Notes: generated from the sequence alone by a model not told the origin. 63,044 nucleotides of DNA from an uncultured Parabacteroides sp. (GCA_934725305.1 CAKVBA010000012.1:1-63044), one strand, 5' to 3'; shown: positions 45,336 through 54,350, counted from the first letter of the stretch. Program-made: numbers and translations.

Positions 45336-46742
45336 TTAAAATGCATAAGAAACACCAATAGCCGGCATCAAAGCGACAGTGTCATAGTGTCCACCAAATA
45401 CACGGGGCTTTTGTGTCAGCAAATCTTCATCCGTGAAAGAGCCATCACGACCAAAACCTGTCACATATGAAAAAGACAAATCAACAGACACAGTGTTCAA
45501 CGGACGGAAGCTCAATCCGGCTGTGATGCCCAACTTGTTCATACTGGGAGTTTCGGGATTCAAGAAATCATCCTTAACCGGACTCTCATCCAAGTATCCG
45601 CCTAAACGAACATCCAAACGGTTGGTTGCAGCAAACTGAGCACCCAAACGATAGATACGTGCGTTCTTATAATTCTTATTGGCATGCAGGTTGTACTGGC
45701 TCAATACGGGCGGTTCAAAGTAAACATCCAATGTTTTGTAAGCACTCCAACCCACAAAGTTAACTTCACCAGAGAATGTCCAACGGTCTGTAGGACGATA
45801 CGTTATACCGACATTCAAGTTGCTTGGCAATGGCAGTTCGGCAGAGAATGAACCTTTATCCAACGGCGGAACGGTAATCTCGCTCTTACCCATCATTGTC
45901 AGCAATGAATTCACCTTCTGCATTAGCTGCATCAACTCGGTCTCGTTTGTATAATCCAAGGCAATCTTACCCTCTTTTACCTTAGCTGTCACTTTTGAAC
46001 GGTAAGAAACACCCAACGTAATCTTATCATTAACATCATACATGGCACCAATGTTAAAGCCAAAACGCATCGGAGCATCACCCTTCAAACCGACAGAGGC
46101 AGCAGAAGCCTGGTCGAACTTAGCGATTGACTCCTTGACATCGTTAGGAATCAAAGCACCCAAGGCCGGATTACTGGCAATCAAATTCTTGGCCATTTCG
46201 CTCATGGCTCCCGGACCAATCAACGCACGGTTCAACGAGATGTTACCAAACTCCATCATCAAACCGGCACCGATGCTCAAGCGATCCATAATCTTCCATG
46301 AGATAGTTGGCTGCAAGTTAAAGGACTTTAATGCGATCTCCTGACACAAGTGAGCTCCCGCCCAATCGTGTCCCCATGTAATACTACTACCATAAGGAGT
46401 ATTCAACATCACACCTCCTGCCAAGTTATCATAGATCTTAAAACCGGCATATGCATACAGCGGTGTGCTGGGAGTATTATCCGTCTTAAAGGAATAATCA
46501 TCTTTCGTGTATTTTGCTGTTGCAAACACACCAGAAACTCCGACCGACAAATCAACACTCTTATCCATAAACACCAAACCGGCCGGATTAAAATGCATGC
46601 TTTCTGCTCCCAACTTCATAGCAGCACCGAGATGTCCCATACCGGCCTGTTTTACACTCTGAGCGTTTACCTGAAAGCCTTCTGCTGCCGCATAAGAGGC
46701 AGGTAACATAGAGAGGCATGCTAATACGATTAATTTCTTCAT
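45336..46742 (-). CDS. FadL/OmpP1-family outer membrane porin
   Basis: 468 residues. Signal peptide (KKLIVLACLSMLPASYAAAEG) is followed by the FadL hatch NAQSVKQAGMGHLGAAMKLGAESMHFNPAGLVFMD. The rest is amphipathic strands, and the protein ends with an aromatic residue (IGVSYAF), as outer membrane barrels do. FadL proteins take up long-chain fatty acids and other hydrophobic compounds. It stands alone with its own -7 box. Confidence 0.92.
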   Translation of the reverse strand: MKKLIVLACLSMLPASYAAAEGFQVNAQSVKQAGMGHLGAAMKLGAESMHFNPAGLVFMDKSVDLSVGVSGVFATAKYTKDDYSFKTDNTPSTPLYAYAGFKIYDNLAGGVMLNTPYGSSITWGHDWAGAHLCQEIALKSFNLQPTISWKIMDRLSIGAGLMMEFGNISLNRALIGPGAMSEMAKNLIASNPALGALIPNDVKESIAKFDQASAASVGLKGDAPMRFGFNIGAMYDVNDKITLGVSYRSKVTAKVKEGKIALDYTNETELMQLMQKVNSLLTMMGKSEITVPPLDKGSFSAELPLPSNLNVGITYRPTDRWTFSGEVNFVGWSAYKTLDVYFEPPVLSQYNLHANKNYKNARIYRLGAQFAATNRLDVRLGGYLDESPVKDDFLNPETPSMNKLGITAGLSFRPLNTVSVDLSFSYVTGFGRDGSFTDEDLLTQKPRVFGGHYDTVALMPAIGVSYAF

Positions 46743-46802
46743 ATCAAATTTATTAATTAATACTCACTTTATTCCAACACCTTCACGGCGTAAAAACGGC
46801 GG

Positions 46803-46810
46803 CAAAGATA
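46803..46810 (-). promoter_or_regulatory. -7 box TATCTTTG for the FadL-like gene
   Basis: Exact TAnnTTTG on the minus strand, 60 nt before the ATG, with TGTG where the -33 box would lie 20 nt upstream. Confidence 0.5.
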
Positions 46811-46938
46811 ATGAGTTTTTTTAATAAATGCACAATCATGCAAAAAATGTGCAGCACAGAAAGCGTTTATTTGTGCAATCTCAAGAAAAAGCAGAGACAA
46901 ACAGAACGAAAAAGGCCGCAGTTTTACTAAAAACACGC

Positions 46939-46946
46939 TATCTTTG
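46939..46946 (+). promoter_or_regulatory. -7 box TATCTTTG for queC-queF
   Basis: Exact TAnnTTTG. Transcription would begin near 46953, after the first ATG of the long frame (46944), which supports the queC start at 47013. Confidence 0.5.
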
Positions 46947-47012
46947 CCGATGAAAAGAAATGTCTTCTTTTCCGTGTGCTTGCTAAACCACGTATTAAAA
47001 ACAAGACAACAT

Positions 47013-47684
47013 ATGAAACATCAAGAAGCCGCTTTGGTCTGTTTTTCCGGCGGACAAGATTCTACCACTTGTCTTTTCTGGGCCAAGAAACATTTTAACC
47101 GCGTAGAAGCCGTATGCTTTACCTACGGACAAAAACATTCACAAGAAATTGAGGTCGCACGCAAGATTGCCGAAGAGGCTCAAGTTCCCTTCCAATTGCT
47201 CGACGTCTCGCTGATCAGCCAACTCGATCCGAACTGTTCCCTGACCAATACCAACATTGAGATGGATCAGGACAAACCGGCCGAAAGCTATCCGAACACA
47301 TTCGTGCCGGGCCGTAACATGGTGTTCCTCACCTTTGCCGCCATCTTGGCACGCAGCAAAGGCATTCATCACCTGGTGACCGGAGTCTCTGAAGCAGATT
47401 ACAGCGGTTATCCCGACTGCCGCGACACCTTTATACGCTCACTGAATGTCACATTGAATTTGGCGATGGACGACCATTTCGTAATCCACACTCCGCTCAT
47501 GGATCGTGATAAAAGTGAAGTGTGGGAGCTGTCCGACGAATTAGGAGTATTCGACTTGGTGCGCACTCAGACTCTGACTTGCTATAACGGCGTTTTGGCC
47601 GATGGCTGTGGACATTGTCCGGCTTGCAAGTTGCGCAAACAGGGATTGGACCAATATTTACAACGCAGAAAACGAAAGGAATAA
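47013..47684 (+). CDS. queC: 7-cyano-7-deazaguanine synthase
   Basis: About 223 residues from the Met at 47013 ([17 protein letters not shown]); the earlier Met at 46944 is inside the promoter box. ATP-dependent conversion of 7-carboxy-7-deazaguanine to preQ0. The PP-loop motif is SGGQDSTTC, and the zinc site is the Cys cluster [13 protein letters not shown] near the end. [13 protein letters not shown] and [14 protein letters not shown] are typical. queF follows by 2 bp, so both act in the queuosine pathway. Confidence 0.96.
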   Translation: MKHQEAALVCFSGGQDSTTCLFWAKKHFNRVEAVCFTYGQKHSQEIEVARKIAEEAQVPFQLLDVSLISQLDPNCSLTNTNIEMDQDKPAESYPNTFVPGRNMVFLTFAAILARSKGIHHLVTGVSEADYSGYPDCRDTFIRSLNVTLNLAMDDHFVIHTPLMDRDKSEVWELSDELGVFDLVRTQTLTCYNGVLADGCGHCPACKLRKQGLDQYLQRRKRKE

Positions 47685-47686
47685 AT

Positions 47687-48154
47687 ATGGACGAAAGAAA
47701 ACAAGAAAACGAATTGCATCTGTTAGGTGGAAAGACTGTTTACCGCCAGGACTATGCGCCGGAAGTGCTCGAAGCCTTCACCAACAAACATCCTGAAAAT
47801 GATTATTGGGTACGCTTCAACTGCCCGGAATTCACCAGCTTATGCCCAATTACCGGTCAGCCGGACTTTGCAACCATCCATATCGACTATATTCCGGATG
47901 TAAAGATGGTAGAGAGCAAGAGCCTGAAGCTTTATCTATTCAGCTTCCGCAATCATGGTGCGTTTCACGAAGATTGTGTAAACATTATCATGAAGGATCT
48001 GATCCGTTTGATGGATCCTAAATATATTGAGGTAACGGGCATCTTCACGCCTCGTGGCGGCATCAGCATCCATCCTTATTGTAACTATGGACGCAAAGGC
48101 ACTAAATATGAACAGTTAGCCGAACAGCGTTTGTTCCAACATAGTGGCATGTAA
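47687..48154 (+). CDS. queF: NADPH-dependent preQ0 reductase
   Basis: 155 residues, type I length. Reduces 7-cyano-7-deazaguanine to preQ1 for tRNA queuosine. The catalytic Cys is in [16 protein letters not shown] and the family motif is [21 protein letters not shown]. It starts 2 bp after queC (MDERKQEN); a longer frame overlaps queC and is rejected. Confidence 0.96.
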   Translation: MDERKQENELHLLGGKTVYRQDYAPEVLEAFTNKHPENDYWVRFNCPEFTSLCPITGQPDFATIHIDYIPDVKMVESKSLKLYLFSFRNHGAFHEDCVNIIMKDLIRLMDPKYIEVTGIFTPRGGISIHPYCNYGRKGTKYEQLAEQRLFQHSGM

Positions 48155-48169
48155 AATTAGAAACCGGAC

Positions 48170-48214
48170 GGTGTGTCATAATTGCAACCTACAGCAAAGC
48201 AATCTTGGCACACC
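48170..48214. terminator. B-family hairpin between queF and dnaX
   Basis: GGTGTGTCATAATTGC and GCAATCTTGGCACACC pair imperfectly in the 63-bp gap between the convergent genes. Confidence 0.6.
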
Positions 48215-48217
48215 TTC

Positions 48218-49966
48218 CTAATCAATCCGCAAATCAAACTCTTCTCTCAAATGGGCCAAAGCCGGATTGATCTGCAACAGATGTTCATACTTCTCAGACG
48301 CGGTATAGGCCAAATGCTTCTCATTGGCCACGATAATGCGGACACGCATCTGAATATGGCTATTCTTTAACTCACTTCTTAAATAGGGCAATATATCTAC
48401 TGCGGCATTGAACAGTTCCTCTTGCTGTCCCGGATTATGCACAGCCACCTCAAAACTATAGTCGGGCTGCAACACCGGTTTGCAGTTGATCATGGTATTC
48501 TTCAGATGGACCTTCTTTTCTATCTTTCCGGCATAGAGATTCCAATATTTCACCAACTCGTCCTCACTAAACGGAGTGGTTACCTGCTCTGCTGCAGCTG
48601 CTTTCGTCTGCTCCTGCTCTGCCTTGGGCTTTTCCAGTCCCATCTCGCGCATAGAGCCCAACAAATGAGGACGACCCGAACGGCGAGATTGAGCCGACGA
48701 AGAGGACGTAGGCACTTGCGGCACTTGAATTGTCGGGGCTGAAGGCGAAACCTGCGTTGTAACAACAACCGACTTTGCCGCTGTCGATGGAGCCGAAGCG
48801 GTCGGTGCTGCAGACGATGTTGTGCCCTCAATCGCTTCAATCGCTACTTTTTTTTTATCGCCATCCACAGCCGGACGACTCAGCTGACACAACTGGATCA
48901 ATGTCAGTTCGAGCAACAGACGCTTGTTGCGGCTGCTCCGATAGTTCAGATCGCAAGTATTGGCCAGTTCGATGGCTCTAAACAGGAAAGGATCGGAACA
49001 GCGCTTCGACATCTCTTTATAACGCTCACGAATGGAAGCGCCCACTTCAAACAAGATCAATGTCGCCTCATCTTTGCAGACCAGCAAATCACGGAAATGC
49101 TCAGCCAAGCCGGTAATGATATTTTGCCCGTCGAATCCTTTTGACAAGATCTCATTCAAGATCAACATAGATGATCGCACATCTCCCTTCAGAATCGAAT
49201 CAGTCAGACGGAAATAATATTCATAATCCAGCACATTCAAATTGTCAATAACCCTCTGATAAGTTATCTGACCATTTGTGAAGCTGGCCACCTGATCAAA
49301 TATAGACAAGGCGTCACGCATTCCTCCATCTGCCTTCTGAGCAATCACATTCAGCGCGTCTGCCTCAGCCGAAATACCCTCACACGAAGCCACATACTCC
49401 AGATGCTCCACGATGTCATTCACCGTAATTCGTGAGAAATCATACACCTGACAACGCGACAAGATAGTCGGCAGCACCTTGTGCTTTTCGGTGGTCGCCA
49501 AGATAAAGAGTGCATGAAGAGGCGGCTCTTCCAAGGTCTTCAGGAACGCATTGAAGGCTGCCGGACTTAGCATGTGAACCTCATCAATAATAAAGACTTT
49601 GTATTTTCCGATTGGAGGCGGGATACGCACCTGCTCTATCAAGGAGCGGATATCATCCACAGAGTTGTTAGAAGCAGCATCCAGCTCATGGATATTATAA
49701 GAGCGCTGCTCCTGGAAAGCCACGCACGACTCACACTCATTGCAAGCCTCGCCATCGGCCGTCGGATGCAGACAGTTAATTGTCTTCGCAAAGATTCGGG
49801 CACACGAAGTCTTTCCCACGCCTCGCGGACCACAAAACAAATAGGCATGAGCCAACTTATTGCTTTGTATCGCATTCTTTAGCGTTATGGTTAACGACTT
49901 CTGACCCACCACACTACGAAAGGTGGATGGACGATATTTACGTGCCGAAACAATATAATTATCCAT
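48218..49966 (-). CDS. dnaX: DNA polymerase III subunit gamma/tau
   Basis: 582 residues. Clamp-loader ATPase. The N-terminal AAA+ domain has YRPSTFRSVVGQ, Walker A GPRGVGKTSCARIF, a zinc site between CLHPTADGEACNECESC, FIIDEVHMLS (Walker B) and the sensor LATTEKHKVLPTILSRCQ. Domain III ends near residue 370. A low-complexity Ala/Ser/Thr/Pro linker (about 380-450) leads to a short tau-like tail that would contact the polymerase core or DnaB. I see no slippery A run that clearly makes a short gamma form. Confidence 0.95.
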   Translation of the reverse strand: MDNYIVSARKYRPSTFRSVVGQKSLTITLKNAIQSNKLAHAYLFCGPRGVGKTSCARIFAKTINCLHPTADGEACNECESCVAFQEQRSYNIHELDAASNNSVDDIRSLIEQVRIPPPIGKYKVFIIDEVHMLSPAAFNAFLKTLEEPPLHALFILATTEKHKVLPTILSRCQVYDFSRITVNDIVEHLEYVASCEGISAEADALNVIAQKADGGMRDALSIFDQVASFTNGQITYQRVIDNLNVLDYEYYFRLTDSILKGDVRSSMLILNEILSKGFDGQNIITGLAEHFRDLLVCKDEATLILFEVGASIRERYKEMSKRCSDPFLFRAIELANTCDLNYRSSRNKRLLLELTLIQLCQLSRPAVDGDKKKVAIEAIEGTTSSAAPTASAPSTAAKSVVVTTQVSPSAPTIQVPQVPTSSSSAQSRRSGRPHLLGSMREMGLEKPKAEQEQTKAAAAEQVTTPFSEDELVKYWNLYAGKIEKKVHLKNTMINCKPVLQPDYSFEVAVHNPGQQEELFNAAVDILPYLRSELKNSHIQMRVRIIVANEKHLAYTASEKYEHLLQINPALAHLREEFDLRID

Positions 49967-49996
49967 TCTTCGCCTTTTTCTGCTTCATACTATAGA

Positions 49997-50004
49997 CAAA
50001 GATA
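49997..50004 (-). promoter_or_regulatory. -7 box TATCTTTG for dnaX
   Basis: Exact TAnnTTTG on the minus strand, 30 nt before the start; only about 75 bp from the divergent box at 50079. Confidence 0.5.
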
Positions 50005-50078
50005 GCAAAAAACAGTGGCATACATAGACTGTTCCTCAAAAAATCAGTATAGCAAACCGCGTCACCCGAAAAAAAAGC

Positions 50079-50086
50079 TATCTTTG
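50079..50086 (+). promoter_or_regulatory. -7 box TATCTTTG for the FtsB-like gene
   Basis: Exact TAnnTTTG 19 nt before the ATG at 50106. Confidence 0.5.
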
Positions 50087-50105
50087 CAACAAAAGAAAAG
50101 AGGTT

Positions 50106-50414
50106 ATGTTCCAACGCTTAAAAAACTTTTATACCCAATATCTATCCAAAATCAATGCCTATTGGCTGGTGACTATTGGATTTCTCTTGCTGACATTTAC
50201 TGCCGGCGACAGTAATCTGTACCAGCGCTATATGTATGACGAGAAAATCAGAAGTCTGGAGAAAGAGATCAAACACTATCAGAAAGAGCTTGAAACCAAC
50301 CGCAAGAAGCTCGAGGATTTGCGTACCGATAAGGAGGGATTGGAACGCTTTGCCCGCGAAGAGTACTACATGAAACGAGCGAATGAAGATGTATTTATCA
50401 TTAAAGACGAATAA
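50106..50414 (+). CDS. FtsB/DivIC-like septum protein
   Basis: 102 residues: short cytoplasmic N-terminus, one membrane helix (YWLVTIGFLLLTFTAGD, ~18-36), then a coiled coil (EKIRSLEKEIKHYQKELETNRKKLEDL) and the short conserved FAREEYYMKRANED motif. This is the layout of FtsB/DivIC, which bridges the divisome to cell-wall synthesis. The next gene starts right after its TAA. Confidence 0.88.
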   Translation: MFQRLKNFYTQYLSKINAYWLVTIGFLLLTFTAGDSNLYQRYMYDEKIRSLEKEIKHYQKELETNRKKLEDLRTDKEGLERFAREEYYMKRANEDVFIIKDE

Positions 50415-50750
50415 ATGAATCAACGAACTAGAACAATTATTTTCAACCTGGCAGCTTTTGCCCTCTTAGCCGGTGCCATTCTGCACTTGACACTATGGGC
50501 GCTTGCTCCTTATCTATTTGCCGTGGGTGCGGCCGGCATCGCTATCTGTTATCTGACGCTTCCGACCAAGGACTTCGATTTTAGAGAGCGCCGCCTCCAT
50601 CGCTACAATATTTTTGCCGGTCTATTGATGATTTTAGCCTCTGGCTTTATGTTTTCCAACCGCAAAGAATGGGTTCTCTGCCTCACCATAGCCGCCATAC
50701 TGCAACTCTATACGGCCTTCGTTTTTTCTTCCAAGAAGAAGAAGGATTAA
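50415..50750 (+). CDS. Small membrane protein, unknown function
   Basis: 111 residues with about four hydrophobic segments (IIFNLAAFALLAGAILHLTLWALA; LFAVGAAGIAICYLTL; IFAGLLMILASGFMF; WVLCLTIAAILQLYTAFVF) and a lysine-rich end. It starts directly after the FtsB-like stop codon, so it is translated from the same message. I do not know its function. Confidence 0.75.
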   Translation: MNQRTRTIIFNLAAFALLAGAILHLTLWALAPYLFAVGAAGIAICYLTLPTKDFDFRERRLHRYNIFAGLLMILASGFMFSNRKEWVLCLTIAAILQLYTAFVFSSKKKKD

Positions 50751-50754
50751 AACC

Positions 50755-51100
50755 CGTTAGCGGAATTAGTGTTGCCAAATTGACGATCTCCATTAGCCTC
50801 TTAGAAAAGACCAATTACATCTGTTTTTGGAAAAGGTCGGCATCTTTTTGGAAAAAGGGCGCACCCTTTTTAGAAAAAGGTCGCATCTCTCTTTTGAACG
50901 GCTTTGAACGATGTTTGAACAGCGTTCGAAAAAGAGGGTAGAGACTTTTGAGAAATACTCTATAGACTTTTTAGAAATAGTCTATAGAGTCTTGAAAAAA
51001 CGGGTAAGCACTTGGTGAAAAATGGATAGGCACCCATTTTGAACGGAATAACTACTCCGTTTGGAAAGGATAGTTACTCCGTTTTTTGAACCTATATACA
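50755..51100. repeat. M-word mosaic, divergent fragment
   Basis: Contains AGAGACTTTTGAG, CTCTATAGACTTTTTAGAAA, AGTCTATAGAGTC, GGGTAAGCAC, GGATAGGCACCC, GGAATAACTACTCCGTTT and GGATAGTTACTCCG. These are M-element words in M-like order with different spacing, and without the TTATTGTATTTT ends. It is followed directly by the inverted-repeat element. Confidence 0.6.
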
Positions 51101-51206
51101 TTGTAAATGCACATAAACCCAAATCGGTCATTAGGTTTTGATACTTGTTGGTGCTTGTTTGGAACAGATTGCAATGGCTACGTTGAAGGCCTATTTATCA
51201 ACCATA

Positions 51207-51566
51207 AAAACACAATAAGCCAACAGGCGGGCAAGAGACTACTAATCCTATTAAAAAGGATTAAGCTATTTCCGGAAATTGGGTAACTACTCCTTTCCGA
51301 CGGAGTAGTTATTCCGTCCCAACGGAGTGCCTACCCATTTTCAACGGAGTGCCTACCCATTTTCAACGGAGTGCTACCCATTTTCAAAAAAGCTCCTACT
51401 CTCTCCCCAAAAGCTCTATAGACTATTGAAAGACAACCGATAACCTCTTTTTAAGAATGTTTAGATTGAGACAGATTCGTCTGTCAAGTCCGGCGAAGTC
51501 GCCCGTCGTTTCTGTCGGATCCGTTACCGCTTTTAGCAAATAACAATCCGAATAAAAATACAATAA
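51207..51566 (-). repeat. M element, copy 5 (360 bp, inverted)
   Basis: Bounded by AAAACACAATAA and AAAATACAATAA. The stem is TAACTACTCC (51284-51293) with GGAGTAGTTA (51302-51311). It is 20 bp longer than the others because a 22-bp unit is tandemly repeated while other words are missing. Confidence 0.88.
51321..51385. repeat. 22-bp unit in three tandem copies inside M copy 5
   Basis: AACGGAGTGCCTACCCATTT plus TC occurs at 51321-51342 and 51343-51364, and a 21-bp version lacking one C at 51365-51385. Confidence 0.9.
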
Positions 51567-51762
51567 CCATCTCTCCGATGGCTATAGGCAGTATGTTGAG
51601 ACAACCGATGAAAACAACCTGTTTATCATCCGTTGGTGGAAGCAAGATGCCGAAAAAAGTGCTGACAAGAGTTGGAAAAAATAAAAATATTCAGCTGCTT
51701 TACTTTTTTCGTCCGAATGACCGATTTGGGATAAAGGGTGTAATTCTGACATCATGCAAAAA

Positions 51763-51806
51763 GGGCTGTATCAAAGCAAGCATTTTTTTGACACAGCCCT
51801 TTTTTA
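51763..51806. terminator. A-family terminator after the OmpH-like gene
   Basis: GGGCTGTATCAAA pairs with TTTGACACAGCCC, with an A run to the left and a T run to the right; 19 bp from the OmpH-like stop, so it serves the minus strand and possibly both. Confidence 0.8.
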
Positions 51807-51824
51807 TCTCAACTGCAGAGAACG

Positions 51825-52436
51825 TTATTTTGCTCCACTCACATAATTCTTATTCAAATAATCGATCAATTCTGGAGTGATATCATACACGTCATTTGCA
51901 TACAGAATATTATCGCCAACCGTATTGCTAAACACCAACTGGAAACCCTTGTCCTGATTGAACACTTTCAACTGAGACACGATAGAATCGCGCAACTGTT
52001 CATTCAGCTTCAACTGTTCAGCAGCCAATTCCTGAGCCAACTGATTATCCAAGTTCTGCAATTCCTGCTGTTTCTTCAACAAACGCTGCTGTTCCTGTTC
52101 AGCGCGTTCGCGAGTCAAGAAAGCATTATTTTCAATTTTACGACGGAAATCCTGCATTTCACTTTCCAAAGAACGAGCTTTCTGTGTAATATTGGCACGA
52201 GAATCTTCCTGACGTTTCAATATTCTTTCATTTAAGTCCTTCGCATAATTATAATTCAACAAAAGGGAATCAACATTAACATAAGCAACCGGAAGTACGG
52301 TTGATCCTGAATTGCCCTCACTTGTCGTAAATGTACGAGTTACTCTTGATTCTTTCTGGCCCGAGAATTGCATCACGAACAAAATCACGACAGCCACCGC
52401 CAATACACCGTTAATAACGTAGTTAATATTCTTCAT
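51825..52436 (-). CDS. OmpH/Skp-like periplasmic chaperone
   Basis: About 203 residues from the ATG at 52436. An N-terminal membrane anchor or signal (INYVINGVLAVAVVILFVMQF) precedes the OmpH domain: VAYVNVDSLLLNYNYAKDLNERILKRQ, a long coiled coil (about 90-165, rich in Q and E; LTRERAEQEQQRLLKKQQELQNLD), and a final KGFQLVFSNTVGDNILYANDVYDIT...LNKNY. Skp-like proteins hold outer membrane proteins in the periplasm. Here the N-terminus may stay as an anchor. Confidence 0.9.
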   Translation of the reverse strand: MKNINYVINGVLAVAVVILFVMQFSGQKESRVTRTFTTSEGNSGSTVLPVAYVNVDSLLLNYNYAKDLNERILKRQEDSRANITQKARSLESEMQDFRRKIENNAFLTRERAEQEQQRLLKKQQELQNLDNQLAQELAAEQLKLNEQLRDSIVSQLKVFNQDKGFQLVFSNTVGDNILYANDVYDITPELIDYLNKNYVSGAK

Positions 52437-52457
52437 AAAGTGCAAATTAAATCTGTT

Positions 52458-52679
52458 TTATTCTTCTTCTATTTTTTCCAACCTATCATAGAGGTTCTGC
52501 TTCTGCACAGCCAAACGATCCATCGTTCTCGCACAAAATATACCTTTCTTTCTCAGTGCCTTGTTTCCGTCAATATGAAGATTCGGGAATCGTCCACCCT
52601 TCTTGAAAAGTATCTTCACACTTAATAACAAAACACAAATAACAAGAATTATGAGTGTAAATAATAAGGTTATAAGCAT
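52458..52679 (-). CDS. Small membrane protein, conserved in Bacteroidales
   Basis: 73 residues: one membrane helix (LITLLFTLIILVICVLLLSV) then GGRFPNLHIDGNKALRKKGIFCARTMDRLAVQK and an acidic end. GGRFPxxHIDGNxxLRKKGIxCAxxxDR is a pattern I associate with short uncharacterised Bacteroidales proteins. It is 21 bp upstream of the OmpH-like gene on the same strand, so probably co-transcribed. Confidence 0.7.
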   Translation of the reverse strand: MLITLLFTLIILVICVLLLSVKILFKKGGRFPNLHIDGNKALRKKGIFCARTMDRLAVQKQNLYDRLEKIEEE

Positions 52680-52699
52680 TTTCTCTATATTTGTGGACG

Positions 52700-52707
52700 C
52701 AAATATA
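52700..52707 (-). promoter_or_regulatory. -7 box TATATTTG
   Basis: TAnnTTTG on the minus strand, 20 nt before the start of the 73-residue gene. Confidence 0.45.
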
Positions 52708-52815
52708 AGAGTTTAAGTGATTATAAAGTACCTTTTTGTCATTTTTTTCATTCACCTCTTAAACTATTTGTACATTATTAACCATAGAGTCCGCTCTATA
52801 ACTAAACGTAACATC

Positions 52816-54273
52816 ATGAAAATAACAGACTTAAAACCTGAAATTGTATGGAAATTTTTCCATCAAGTGACTCAAGTGCCTCGTCCTTCAAAGAAAGAGG
52901 GTAAAATGATTCAATATTTAGAATCTTTTGCAAAAGAGTATAATATCGCTATAAAGAAGGATGAAGCAGGAAACATCCTTATGTCAAAGCCTGCTACTCC
53001 GGGTATGGAAAACCGCCCTACTGTTGTTTTGCAGTCTCACATGGATATGGTTTGTGAAAAGAACAACGATGTTAAACATGATTTCGACAACGAACCGATC
53101 GAAACAATCGTTGACGGCGAATGGCTACGCGCTAACGGAACTACACTGGGTGCCGACAATGGTATCGGTGTGGCTGCTGAATTGGCTGTCTTGGCATCAA
53201 ACGATATCGAACACGGTCCTGTTGAATGCCTTTTCACTGTGGACGAAGAGACAGGTCTGAGCGGAGCAAAAGCATTACAAGAAGGCTTCTTGACAGGCTC
53301 TATCCTGCTGAACCTCGATAGCGAAGATGAAGGTGAAATCTTCATGGGTTGTGCCGGTGGTAAAGATACTAAAGGCTACTTCCACTACACAGCTGTTCCT
53401 ACTTGTGACAAATTAAGCTATTTCCGTATCGACGTTAAGGGCCTGAACGGTGGTCACTCTGGTGGTGAGATCCACAAAGGCTTGGGTAATGCCAACAAGA
53501 TCCTTGTCCGCTACCTGTACTTATTGAAACAGAAATGTGCATTCACCCTTTGCTCTATCGACGGTGGTAACCTGCACAATGCTATCGCTCGCGAAGCTCA
53601 TGCAGTGATCGGTATCGCTCCGGAACATCAGGAAGAGGCAAAAGCTCTGTTGAACTCATTTGCTGCTGACGTTCAGAACGAATTGAAACATGTCGATCCG
53701 AATGTTCAGATGGCTATGGAAGCTGTTGCCAAACCCGAATTTGCTATCGATGACACAACAGCAGAAAAGCTGATCTTGGCTATGCACGCTTGTCCTCATG
53801 GCGTCATTGGTATGAGCCACGATATCGAAGGTTTGGTTGAAACTTCTACCAACTTGGCTTCTGTCAAGATGAAAGAAGACAATACAATTGTTGTTGGTAC
53901 AAGCCAGCGCAGCTCTATCGATTCTTGCAAGATTGCTGTAGCTAATCAGGTGGCTACAACCTTCTTGTTGGCTGGTGCTGACATCACTCAGGGCGACGGC
54001 TATCCGGGTTGGTCACCTAATCCGAAGTCTGAAATCTTGAAGATTGCTCAGGAAAGCTACAAACGTCTGTTCGGTAAAGATCCGAAGATCATGGCTATCC
54101 ATGCCGGTTTGGAATGTGGTCTGTTCTTGGCTAAATATCCTCATTTGGATATGATCTCATTTGGTCCGACATTGCGTGATGTTCACTCTCCGAACGAACG
54201 TATCGAAATCCGCACTGTTGGCATGTGGTGGAACCACCTGCTCGACCTATTAAAGAGCATTCCTGCAAAATAA
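52816..54273 (+). CDS. pepD: Aminoacyl-histidine dipeptidase (M20)
   Basis: 485 residues from the Met at 52816 (MKITDLKPEIVWKFFHQV); the earlier frame start is rejected because the family starts here. Zinc dipeptidase for Xaa-His and other dipeptides. Metal ligands lie in VLQSHMDMVCEK, TLGADNGIGVA (Asp), TVDEETGLSGAKAL (catalytic Glu) and HAGLECGLFL near the end. GGHSGGEIHKGLGNANK is the lid region. Cytoplasmic; it would finish digestion of peptides delivered by enzymes such as DPP IV. Confidence 0.95.
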   Translation: MKITDLKPEIVWKFFHQVTQVPRPSKKEGKMIQYLESFAKEYNIAIKKDEAGNILMSKPATPGMENRPTVVLQSHMDMVCEKNNDVKHDFDNEPIETIVDGEWLRANGTTLGADNGIGVAAELAVLASNDIEHGPVECLFTVDEETGLSGAKALQEGFLTGSILLNLDSEDEGEIFMGCAGGKDTKGYFHYTAVPTCDKLSYFRIDVKGLNGGHSGGEIHKGLGNANKILVRYLYLLKQKCAFTLCSIDGGNLHNAIAREAHAVIGIAPEHQEEAKALLNSFAADVQNELKHVDPNVQMAMEAVAKPEFAIDDTTAEKLILAMHACPHGVIGMSHDIEGLVETSTNLASVKMKEDNTIVVGTSQRSSIDSCKIAVANQVATTFLLAGADITQGDGYPGWSPNPKSEILKIAQESYKRLFGKDPKIMAIHAGLECGLFLAKYPHLDMISFGPTLRDVHSPNERIEIRTVGMWWNHLLDLLKSIPAK

Positions 54274-54296
54274 ATTAGGATTTCTTCCGTTATAAA

Positions 54297-54336
54297 AGAG
54301 GCTGCATTGAAATGAATCATTTTGATGCAGCCTCTT
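54297..54336 (+). terminator. A-family terminator after pepD
   Basis: AGAGGCTGCATT...GATGCAGCCTCT hairpin 24 bp after the stop; followed directly by a B-family hairpin. Confidence 0.75.
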
Positions 54337-54350
54337 AAGGTTTGTTGAAG

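Larger units (their letters stand above)
51116..51731 (+). mobile_element. Inverted-repeat element carrying an M copy (~616 bp)
   Basis: Left end AACCCAAATCGGTCATTAG, right end GAATGACCGATTTGGG. Outer parts match the empty copy at 12558 (GAAGCAAGATGCCGAA, GTGCTGACAAGAGTTGG shared). The interior is M copy 5. It encodes no transposase. Confidence 0.7.

Noticed and set aside
47615..47686. Longer queF start
   Set aside because: Overlaps the conserved zinc-site end of queC; the ATG 2 bp after queC fits the family length.
51648..51737. Short frame MPKKVLTRVGKNKN... shared with 12670-12760
   Set aside because: Most differences between the copies change amino acids and the third copy has indels, so conservation is of the element's DNA, not of a peptide.
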